From NCBI GenBank assembly GCA_018401175.1, contig JAGYLK010000189.1, positions 1-5,391 of the forward strand: a stretch of 5,391 bases of DNA. The letters are read 5' to 3'. The stretch is from Candidatus Altimarinota bacterium. GTDB lineage: Bacteria > Patescibacteriota > Gracilibacteria > UBA4473. The position numbers were made by a program, and so were the translations under genes. Below, in pieces: positions 1 through 5,285 of the stretch; positions within the stretch are counted from its first letter, which is position 1, and the number at the start of each line of letters is the position of its first letter. Under the pieces are notes generated by a model. It made no database searches and was not told the DNA's origin. It saw only the letters and a program-made list of their open reading frames with translations.

Positions 1-147
1 CACCGTTCCCCCACAATCTATCTCCGTCTCATCCTGATTCAGAATCCCGTCTTCACACGTTTCCTCTGGCTCAACGACACACGCATCACACACCGCTCCC
101 CCACAGTCTATGTCCGTTTCGTCTTGATTGAGAATGCCATCCGTACA
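1..147 (-). repeat. Tandem 90-bp (30-residue) coding repeat, one full unit and one cut by the window edge
   Basis: Reading on the minus strand, the unit at 147-58 encodes C-x-DG-x2-N-x2-E-x3-DCGG-x2-C-x2-C followed by an acidic VVEPEET spacer. The next unit (57-1) restarts with the same pattern. Over the 57 bases shared by both units, 45 are identical. The encoded 19 residues differ at only three positions, so most base changes are silent. This pattern indicates duplication followed by selection on the protein. More units probably lie beyond the left edge. Confidence 0.88.
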
Positions 148-1758
148 GCTTTCCTTCATTTTTTCAGAAAACGTATCCAAGAGAGACTTGAAACTCTCCC
201 ACTCAATCGGTTCATTAAATGCTGTTGCTAGATTTTCAAAAAAGGATTCATCTTCCGTCCCATTGCTCAAATATCCTTCCGCCCAAAATGATCGTCTTCG
301 AGGCGCTTCATTATTGAAATAATTTATCAATGATTGCGCCACAAAATCTCGATTTCCCTGTGTATTTGTCTGCACGGAATTATCCAAAAGTTCTTTCGCT
401 CCGGATTGCACTTCGAGAAACGGATGTTCCTCTGTTTTTTCCGTAGTGTTGAGGCGAGTCATAACCATAAACGCATCTTCTGCTCCACGAAATGCCTCTT
501 TTATTTTCCGTGGAAATTCAGGATCACTTTGCCCAATGACGAGAAAATTTTTCGTTGGATCGAGCTGTGCCCACGCCCCGGGAAACTCTGTTTTAAACGT
601 TTCCGTAATCGTTTGAATTAAGAAACGACGGCGATCGGGATTGGTTCCCGATTTTCGCTCCACCTCCATCAGGAGTGAGGATTGACCGAAAGAAAGCGCT
701 CGAAAATCAAGAAAAGTAGTATCCACTGATTCTTCAATAGCTGTATTAATCGTTTCTTCCAGAGTTTTTTGAGGTTCAACTGGTTGCGTTGGATCGGTTG
801 ATGGTTTCTGTGGTTGTGCATGTTGCTGTACCGCCGCAACTATTTTTTCTCCTACTCCCGGCAAGTCCTTGGAAATCGCATCCGAAACAGCTTGCGCCTT
901 TTCAGGATTCGCTGCCACAATTTCCGCCGCCAACTTCAAGTCCTCTTTGGTGGTTACTTCTGGGGGTTCATACAAACTCAGTGTTATCCCGTCAATCCCA
1001 TTCGCACTCACAATTAATGGTTTCACGCGAAACGATTCCGTTGTTTCGGTATCCACTTTTTCGGGAATTTTTCCCAGTGCGAGCATTTTTTTGGCAAAAC
1101 TAGAAGTCGAAGAAAGATATAAATCACGCGTCAAGAGGAGAAAAATCCGAGAATTACTTTTATCCAAAATGAGAACATTCGCTCCCGTCGTAAGTCCCGA
1201 AGACCCGGGCAATAATTCAAAGGGGAGTTTTTCGCTCTCAACCCCGGCTTCAAACGCAATCTGATCATTTATTTTTTGAATTGCCTCTTCCGTTCCAATC
1301 AAACGCGCTGCATAGGGACGCGCACCACCAAACCCACTCGGAATTTCAGGGAAAATAGTCCACGAATAAAAAGCTAACCATGCGGGAAGAAAAACTGAGA
1401 AAATAACTTTCCATCGATGAAATATTCGACTTGATTTTTCATGTTTCTCCCGCGTCAATTTTCCCTTCTGCGCAGGGGTCAATCGTTTGCTGGGCTCTGG
1501 TTCTGGTCCACGAATCAATCGCGCAATGCCATATCCTGCCCACACGAGCAGCGGAAAAAGAGACGTCAAAATCACAAACGCTAATCCCACAAACATATAT
1601 CGCAACTGCAAGAGATCAAATTCAAAACTTCCCAACTTTCGGAGGTAAATATTGAAGATAATAGTCCCAACCAGATAAAATATAACGGTCAACGCCACGA
1701 AATATCGCACTCCATACCGTTCAAAGAGTTCGCCGAGATGTTCTTTTTGTGCTGCCAT
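1..1758 (-). CDS. Membrane-anchored surface protein with C-terminal C-DG-N-E-DCGG-C repeats (partial, 3' end missing)
   Basis: The frame is open for 586 codons from an ATG at 1758 and leaves the window without a stop. The N-terminus has three hydrophobic stretches, roughly residues 19-39, 54-79 and 117-136, with a basic linker (about 80-117) between the second and third. By the positive-inside rule this puts everything after residue 137 outside the membrane. Just after the third segment is a PEIPSGFGGARP motif. Residues 150-305 form a folded-looking region, 306-332 are a Q/P-rich linker, and 333-535 form a second region of unknown family. From residue 538 a cysteine-containing tandem repeat begins. 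Such repeats are typical of secreted or cell-surface proteins, where the cysteines could form disulfides and the D/N/E side chains might bind a metal; both are inference. No Shine-Dalgarno sequence precedes the start (aaaacaaact). The function is unknown; adhesion or surface display would fit. The coding call is strong, the function weak. Confidence 0.9.
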   Translation of the reverse strand, partial: MAAQKEHLGELFERYGVRYFVALTVIFYLVGTIIFNIYLRKLGSFEFDLLQLRYMFVGLAFVILTSLFPLLVWAGYGIARLIRGPEPEPSKRLTPAQKGKLTREKHEKSSRIFHRWKVIFSVFLPAWLAFYSWTIFPEIPSGFGGARPYAARLIGTEEAIQKINDQIAFEAGVESEKLPFELLPGSSGLTTGANVLILDKSNSRIFLLLTRDLYLSSTSSFAKKMLALGKIPEKVDTETTESFRVKPLIVSANGIDGITLSLYEPPEVTTKEDLKLAAEIVAANPEKAQAVSDAISKDLPGVGEKIVAAVQQHAQPQKPSTDPTQPVEPQKTLEETINTAIEESVDTTFLDFRALSFGQSSLLMEVERKSGTNPDRRRFLIQTITETFKTEFPGAWAQLDPTKNFLVIGQSDPEFPRKIKEAFRGAEDAFMVMTRLNTTEKTEEHPFLEVQSGAKELLDNSVQTNTQGNRDFVAQSLINYFNNEAPRRRSFWAEGYLSNGTEDESFFENLATAFNEPIEWESFKSLLDTFSEKMKESCTDGILNQDETDIDCGGAVCDACVVEPEETCEDGILNQDETEIDCGGTV

Positions 1759-1883
1759 AGTTTGTTTTAATCCACGCCACAGTACAAATATTTGGGAAAA
1801 AATTCAAGTAAAAATGGAGGATCAAGTCGCGGCTCACTCTCACTGGGCGTTTCCCATTTGAATAGAAAAACCCTTGATTTCCT

Positions 1884-1923
1884 CCCCCTTCCAATTATTC
1901 CCCCTGACAAGGGGGCCAGGGGG
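1884..1923. repeat. Nested inverted repeat, REP/MITE-like
   Basis: CCCCCT occurs at 1884-1889 and 1900-1905, and its complement AGGGGG at 1910-1915 and 1918-1923. They form two nested perfect 6-bp stems, the inner one with a 4-base GACA loop. The block lies between two genes on the minus strand, downstream of the YtxH gene. It has no U-tract directly after the stem on either strand, so it is not a standard intrinsic terminator, although it could stabilise a transcript end or slow transcription. C/G-block hairpins of this kind often occur as dispersed intergenic repeats in bacterial genomes; whether this one is dispersed cannot be told from one copy. Confidence 0.6.
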
Positions 1924-1925
1924 TT

Positions 1926-1981
1926 GTTTGAAGTTTGCAACCTGAAGTTTGAAGATTGAAGTCTGTAGTTTGAAATTTAAA
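1926..1981. repeat. Degenerate 7-bp tandem repeat array, eight units (consensus GTTTGAA)
   Basis: Eight successive 7-base units fill 1926-1981 in unbroken phase. Three are exactly GTTTGAA (1926, 1947, 1968); the others, such as GTTTGCA and GATTGAA, differ by one or a few bases. The array begins right after the nested C/G hairpin and ends 3 bp short of the YtxH stop codon. Read in the direction of that gene the unit is TTCAAAC, which resembles the TATAAAC unit of the array upstream of hisS. It is non-coding; its role is unknown. Confidence 0.75.
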
Positions 1982-1984
1982 ACC

Positions 1985-2428
1985 CTACTTCTTCAGCTTC
2001 TTCGCTACCGTTTTCACCTCTTTCTTTACTTCCTTTTCCAACTCATTTTTAAACTTCGTCGCCTGCTGTGTTGCAGAAGCCTTCACTTTTTTGGCAGCGG
2101 CAGAAGCTTTTTCTCCCAACTCTGCCAATTCTTCACTAATGGATTCAGCCGTTGCATCTCTCACCCCTTTTGATTGCTCAACAAGCTCATCAAAGTAATT
2201 TCGCGCTTCATCCAAAAGCGTCTGTAATTCTGCTGAATTCTCCGCCCACTGAGCCGCCTCTTTTCCTGATTCAGAAGCAACACTCCTTAATTCTTTCAGT
2301 AACTCCTTGGCTGGATTCGTCGATTTTTTCAAATCTGTACGTAATTTCTGCCCTGATTTTTGAGCAAAGAAAAGACCGTACAGAGCGCCAAGTGATGCCG
2401 AAAACAAAAATCCGAGAAAGCGTTTCAT
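1985..2428 (-). CDS. YtxH domain-containing small membrane protein
   Basis: The 147-residue product starts with one membrane-spanning segment (about residues 4-22). It runs directly into GALYGLFFAQKSGQKLR (14-30), which matches the YtxH-family pattern of a glycine-rich helix followed by A-P/Q-K-S-G-x-x-L-R. The rest (about 31-147) is a long, charged, alanine/glutamate/lysine-rich helical region likely to form coiled coil, ending in a lysine-rich tail from about residue 125. YtxH proteins are small envelope-associated proteins, often linked to stress in Firmicutes, with no agreed molecular function. The ATG at 2428 is chosen because the membrane segment follows at once; no Shine-Dalgarno sequence precedes it. 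A promoter-like sequence lies about 30 bp upstream. The gene is divergent from the purE-like gene. Family call good, function unknown. Confidence 0.88.
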   Translation of the reverse strand: MKRFLGFLFSASLGALYGLFFAQKSGQKLRTDLKKSTNPAKELLKELRSVASESGKEAAQWAENSAELQTLLDEARNYFDELVEQSKGVRDATAESISEELAELGEKASAAAKKVKASATQQATKFKNELEKEVKKEVKTVAKKLKK

Positions 2429-2458
2429 TTTTTTATGGTAAAGAAATACCGTAACTCT

Positions 2459-2487
2459 GTTTTACAGGAGTCGAAAAGTTTTGTAAA
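2459..2487 (-). promoter_or_regulatory. Candidate sigma-70-type promoter for the YtxH gene
   Basis: On the minus strand, TTTACA (2487-2482, 5 of 6 matches to the -35 consensus) is separated by exactly 17 bases from TAAAAC (2464-2459, 4 of 6 matches to the -10 consensus). Transcription would begin near 2452, leaving a leader of about 24 bases before the ATG at 2428. It overlaps almost completely a candidate promoter on the other strand. The prediction is by inspection only. Confidence 0.4.
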
Positions 2488-2489
2488 CT
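2461..2489 (+). promoter_or_regulatory. Candidate sigma-70-type promoter for the purE-like gene
   Basis: TTTACA (2461-2466) is followed after 17 bases by TAAACT (2484-2489, 4 of 6 matches to the -10 consensus). Transcription would begin near 2496, about 30 bases before the ATG at 2527. The two -35 elements are the arms of a perfect inverted repeat, TTTACA-N15-TGTAAA, so a symmetric regulator or polymerase bound one way round would block the other direction. Confidence 0.4.
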
Positions 2490-2526
2490 CTGCGCGCCTA
2501 TATTTACTTTACTTAATCTAGAAATC

Positions 2527-2922
2527 ATGGCTGAATCTACTGTTGTTATTATCTGCGGTTCTGAGGTTGACTTCCCCTTTGCGGAAAAAATCGCCACACC
2601 ACTTCGTGAGAAATTCACGGTCGAATTATTTGCCGCATCTGCACACAAGCAACCGGCAAAAGTTCTCGAGATTCTCGAAAAATACAACGCACAAAAACGG
2701 GTTGTGTACGTTACTATCGCTGGAAGAAGTAACGCTTTGTCTGGATTTGTTGGTGCAAACTCACCACACATTACTATCGCGTGCCCTCCATTCAAAGACT
2801 ACGCTGACTACGCTGTAAATATACATTCAACATTGCAAATGCCCAGCAAAACTCCCGTTCTCACGGTTATTGATCCTGTAAACTGCGCTCTCGCCGTCGA
2901 ACGGATTTTAAAGTTACAATAA
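2527..2922 (+). CDS. purE: PurE-family protein, class II-like (5-aminoimidazole ribonucleotide carboxylase)
   Basis: PurE proteins act on aminoimidazole ribonucleotide in de novo purine synthesis in the cytoplasm. Class I (most bacteria) is an N5-CAIR mutase working with PurK; class II (animal PAICS and some bacteria) carboxylates AIR directly with CO2. The 131-residue product shows the N-terminal GSxxD phosphate loop (residues 11-15, GSEVD), the catalytic-histidine motif SAHK (38-41, His40), AGRSN (65-69) and a CPP turn (86-88). SAHK and AGRSN resemble the class II form rather than class I, which usually has SAHR and AGGAAHLPG. The second serine of the usual GSxSD is valine here (V14). At 131 residues it is shorter than the roughly 160 of typical bacterial PurE. 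No Shine-Dalgarno sequence precedes the ATG. No purK is in the window, which fits class II. Family is secure; subclass likely; activity unproven. Confidence 0.85.
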   Translation: MAESTVVIICGSEVDFPFAEKIATPLREKFTVELFAASAHKQPAKVLEILEKYNAQKRVVYVTIAGRSNALSGFVGANSPHITIACPPFKDYADYAVNIHSTLQMPSKTPVLTVIDPVNCALAVERILKLQ

Positions 2923-2955
2923 AAAGCTAAATGCTGAATAAAAAACACTTTCGTA

Positions 2956-2990
2956 TTAAAACTATAAACTATAAACTTTTAACTATAAAC
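2956..2990 (+). repeat. 7-bp tandem repeat array upstream of hisS, five units (consensus TATAAAC)
   Basis: Five in-phase heptamers run from 2956 to 2990. Three are exactly TATAAAC (2963, 2970, 2984); the other two are TTAAAAC and TTTTAAC. A final, non-matching heptamer (TCTTCTC) brings the phase exactly to the hisS ATG at 2998. The units contain TATAAA, a good match to a -10 element, so the array could hold one or more promoter -10 sites; no convincing -35 stands at the right distance. It fills about half of the purE-hisS gap. Confidence 0.72.
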
Positions 2991-2997
2991 TCTTCTC

Positions 2998-4317
2998 ATG
3001 TGTCCCAAAAAATTCAAAGCACCAACGGGAACCGGTGATATCCTCCCTGATGATCACGATTACTTTACCTTTGTAAAAAAAGCAGTTCGTCATCGTTTCC
3101 GACAATCTGGATTTCGTCGTATTGAAACCCCTATTTTTGAAGAAACGGCAGCATTTGAACGATCGTTGGGAACCGGAAGCGAGATAATCAAACGAGAAAT
3201 GTACTCTTTTGCTGACCCTCGCGGGCGAGATTTTTCACTTCGACCAGAAATGACAACCGGCGTTGTTCGTGCATTTTTGGAACACAATTTGGAAGAAGAA
3301 GCACTCCCCGCAGAACTCTATTATTTCGGACGTTGTTTTCGATTCGAACGACCACAAAGCCGCACGCAACGAGAGTTTTGGCAATTTGGATGTGAAGTTC
3401 TCGGAGAATCCGATCCAGCAATTGATGCACAGATTATGTATCTCGGACACCGAATTTTAACAGACCTCCATATTCGAGAGGAATGTGAACTCAAAGTAAA
3501 TACCTTTGGAACAGAGGAAGATCGAGAACGCTATATTGCCGCACTTGAGAATTTTTATTCCGGAAAAGAACGATCCCTCACCCCAGAAGGTCGAGAGCGA
3601 TTGGAAAACAAAAAATTCCTGCTGCTGCTCACCGATCCACGAAACGAAGATGAGCAGGTTTTATCAGATATGGCACCAAAAATAACTGATTATCTTTCAC
3701 CCGAATCACAAGAATTTTTTGACCAAACACTCGCCTACCTCAACACGTTTGGTATTGAATACACGATTGATCCTACATTAATTCGTCCTCTTCATTATTA
3801 TGCTCATACGGTATTTGAATTTCGAATAAAAAAATCACGACAAAAGATTCTCGTCGGCGGACGATATGACGGATTATTGAAAAAAATGGGAGCGAGTAAA
3901 ATGCTTGGTGGATGCGGAATGGCAGCGGGAATGGGTCGCGTAATGCAACTCATGCGCGACTTAGACATCAAGATTCCGAGAAAAGATATGCTTCAAATTT
4001 TTGTTGCTGCCACAGGACCTATTGCCAAAAAGCATGCGCTGCCTGTGCTTGTGAAATTGCGAGAAGAGGGATTCCACGCCGTTGGTGTATTAGGCAAAAC
4101 GTCTATGGAAGAGCAACTTTCTCGCGCACAAAAATTTCACGTCCCCTACACTATTTTGATGGGAGACTTGGAAGTGAAAAAAAACCAAGTCATTGTTCGA
4201 GACATGGAATCTGGACGCAGTGAAACAATTCCCGCCGAAACAGTTCTCGAGCATATGAAGAAATTACTAGGAAATACGCAAGACAAAATGCACCCCAACG
4301 AGGAAGCGAGCAAATGA
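2998..4317 (+). CDS. hisS: Histidine--tRNA ligase (HisRS)
   Basis: A cytoplasmic class II aminoacyl-tRNA synthetase that charges tRNA-His with histidine using ATP. The 439-residue length is normal. PTGTGDILPDD (9-19) is the usual N-terminal signature. Motif 1 lies around residues 38-58, and motif 2 (FRFERPQ...REFWQFG) at 114-131 with Arg115 and Glu117. The HisA region is at 261-275, and HisB/GGRYDGL at 287-293 leads into motif 3 (about 305-319). The C-terminal anticodon-binding domain spans about 332-428, so it is not the HisZ paralog. Two signatures deviate: the normal RGLDYY reads RPLHYY (263-268), keeping the arginine and both tyrosines, and in the motif 2 loop the usual PQxGRxR reads PQSRTQR (119-125). 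A polar tail follows residue 428. No Shine-Dalgarno sequence precedes the ATG. It overlaps recR by 4 bp. Confidence 0.97.
   Translation: MCPKKFKAPTGTGDILPDDHDYFTFVKKAVRHRFRQSGFRRIETPIFEETAAFERSLGTGSEIIKREMYSFADPRGRDFSLRPEMTTGVVRAFLEHNLEEEALPAELYYFGRCFRFERPQSRTQREFWQFGCEVLGESDPAIDAQIMYLGHRILTDLHIREECELKVNTFGTEEDRERYIAALENFYSGKERSLTPEGRERLENKKFLLLLTDPRNEDEQVLSDMAPKITDYLSPESQEFFDQTLAYLNTFGIEYTIDPTLIRPLHYYAHTVFEFRIKKSRQKILVGGRYDGLLKKMGASKMLGGCGMAAGMGRVMQLMRDLDIKIPRKDMLQIFVAATGPIAKKHALPVLVKLREEGFHAVGVLGKTSMEEQLSRAQKFHVPYTILMGDLEVKKNQVIVRDMESGRSETIPAETVLEHMKKLLGNTQDKMHPNEEASK
4300..4305 (+). promoter_or_regulatory. Shine-Dalgarno sequence for recR inside the hisS 3' end
   Basis: GAGGAA lies 8 bases before the recR ATG at 4314 and supports that start. 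It is the only clear Shine-Dalgarno sequence before any of the complete genes here, and it serves the one gene whose start overlaps an upstream stop. Confidence 0.6.
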
Positions 4318-4922
4318 AACTGTTACCTGAAGCGATTACGACAGCGATAGAAGCACTTTCCGATCTCCCCGGGATTGGAACACGCAGCGCTGAACGGTTG
4401 GTTTTTTCCTTATTGAAAAACGAGATCGGTCTCGAAAAAAAAATCGGAAATGCCCTCCATGACTTGAAAAAAAATATCACTGAATGTTCTGTATGTTGTC
4501 ATTTTGCAGAAGAAAACAGGTGTCCTATTTGTAAAAATGAAGATCGATCCGATCTCGAAATTTGTGTTGTCGAATCCCCGATGGATGTTTTGGCAATGGA
4601 ACGAACCCATGCTTTTCGGGGAAAATATCATGTACTACATGGCGTCATTAGTCCGCTTGATCGAGTAAAAGCAGAAAACATTCGAATAGAGCAACTCCTC
4701 AATCGCGTATTACAAACTCCTCCAACAGAAATTATTATCGCTCTTCCTGGAACAACGGAGGCCGAAGCAACATCTCTCTTTCTCGCCGATCAATTGAAGC
4801 AAATTGGATGTACAGCAAAAGTTTCACGACTCGCACGAGGAATTCCCTCTGGCGGAGACCTCGATTATCTCGACGCCGGGACTCTCAGCAGAGCAATGCT
4901 CGATCGACGGGAAGTTTCCTAG
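4314..4922 (+). CDS. recR: Recombination protein RecR
   Basis: RecR works with RecO (and RecF) to load RecA onto gapped single-stranded DNA during recombinational repair. The 202-residue product is full length and all family parts are present in order. They are a helix-hairpin-helix (LPGIG, residues 18-22), a four-cysteine zinc finger (Cys58, Cys61, Cys70, Cys73), a Toprim domain opening with VVES (85-88), the HGVISPLD segment (109-116), and the C-terminal ARGIPSGGDLDYLD block (174-187). Variants include HG in place of the usual GG near 109 and PGTTEAEAT (145-153) in place of the common NPTxEGEAT. The start is fixed by the ATGA overlap with hisS and an upstream GAGGAA, suggesting translational coupling. 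Its TAG stop overlaps the stop of the converging gene. Confidence 0.97.
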   Translation: MKLLPEAITTAIEALSDLPGIGTRSAERLVFSLLKNEIGLEKKIGNALHDLKKNITECSVCCHFAEENRCPICKNEDRSDLEICVVESPMDVLAMERTHAFRGKYHVLHGVISPLDRVKAENIRIEQLLNRVLQTPPTEIIIALPGTTEAEATSLFLADQLKQIGCTAKVSRLARGIPSGGDLDYLDAGTLSRAMLDRREVS

Positions 4923-4934
4923 GACAACGGAAAC
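4914..4934. other. Inverted repeat centred on the convergent stop codons
   Basis: GTTTCC (4914-4919) and GGAAAC (4929-4934) form a perfect 6-bp stem around a 9-base loop. The stem and loop include the CTAG at 4919-4922 that ends both recR and the facing gene. A T-rich stretch lies downstream on the plus strand (4947-4959) but 12 bases past the stem, so it is at best a weak terminator. The stem has only three G-C pairs and may be chance. Confidence 0.3.
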
Positions 4935-5275
4935 CGAATAGCTTCCTTTGTTTTTGTTTCTTTATTCAGAAACATTCCCTCTTCTGATTCATCTTTTTTT
5001 TGAAGCGGAAAAATATCCTGCTCTCCTGTATCTCGACGAACGAATAAGGCAACTGGTTCTTCGTCCCTCTCTCCTTTTTTTACAGAATCAATAATTTCCT
5101 GAATATTCTTCATTATCCCTCCTTGTGTTTCATACATCTCCAAAGACAGATGTTCCAATTTATCCAGATCAGCACGATCTCCGCTCAAATTCACAATATC
5201 ACGAATCATTTTCTTTTGTTTCTCGGGTGATAGGTCTTCTATGCGAAATGACATATCATTGTTTTTTCGGTTCAT
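4919..5275 (-). CDS. Hypothetical protein, small and charged
   Basis: I do not recognise this family. From the ATG at 5275 the product is 118 residues, hydrophilic, with no signal peptide or membrane segment, so probably cytoplasmic. The first 70 residues look helical and rich in K/E/D (SFRIEDLSPEKQKK near the start). A short beta-like stretch follows (VALFVRRDTGEQDIFPL), then an acidic/basic tail. The open frame extends upstream to an ATG at 5344, but that longer form would overlap the coding end of the upstream gene by 59 bp. The ATG at 5275, 10 bp after that gene's stop, is preferred; the ATG at 5254 is a possible alternative. No Shine-Dalgarno sequence is evident. It probably forms an operon with the upstream gene. 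It converges on recR with a 4-bp overlap. Confidence 0.72.
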   Translation of the reverse strand: MNRKNNDMSFRIEDLSPEKQKKMIRDIVNLSGDRADLDKLEHLSLEMYETQGGIMKNIQEIIDSVKKGERDEEPVALFVRRDTGEQDIFPLQKKDESEEGMFLNKETKTKEAIRFPLS

Positions 5276-5285
5276 CTTTTGAATA

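Noticed and set aside
128..1655. Several plus-strand open frames of 64-131 codons
   Set aside because: All lie opposite a continuous 586-codon minus-strand frame with clear membrane segments and cysteine repeats, and their translations are low-complexity or biased. They are antisense shadows.
1793..1856. Inverted repeat TGGGAAA (1793-1799) and TTTCCCA (1850-1856) upstream of the surface protein gene
   Set aside because: The arms are 50 bp apart, short and A/T-rich, and could easily be chance; no promoter or operator could be tied to them.
1884..1923. Intrinsic terminator of the YtxH gene
   Set aside because: The stems are GC-rich, but no T-run follows directly on the minus strand (AATAATT instead), so I list it as an inverted repeat only.
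2433..2795. Minus-strand 120-codon frame across the purE-like gene
   Set aside because: It overlaps a well-supported PurE frame and the divergent promoter region, and its translation has no recognisable motif.
2527..2922. LarB (nickel-pincer cofactor enzyme), which has a PurE-like domain
   Set aside because: LarB has an extra N-terminal region and different motifs; this short protein with SAHK and AGRSN matches PurE itself.
1926..2990. Heptamer arrays as a CRISPR array
   Set aside because: Units are 7 bp, contiguous and degenerate, with no spacers of 30 bp or more and no cas genes nearby.
4315..4317. TGA read as glycine (Gracilibacteria/SR1 code)
   Set aside because: This TGA sits in a typical ATGA overlap with recR, hisS is full length there, and no gene in the window needs an in-frame TGA.
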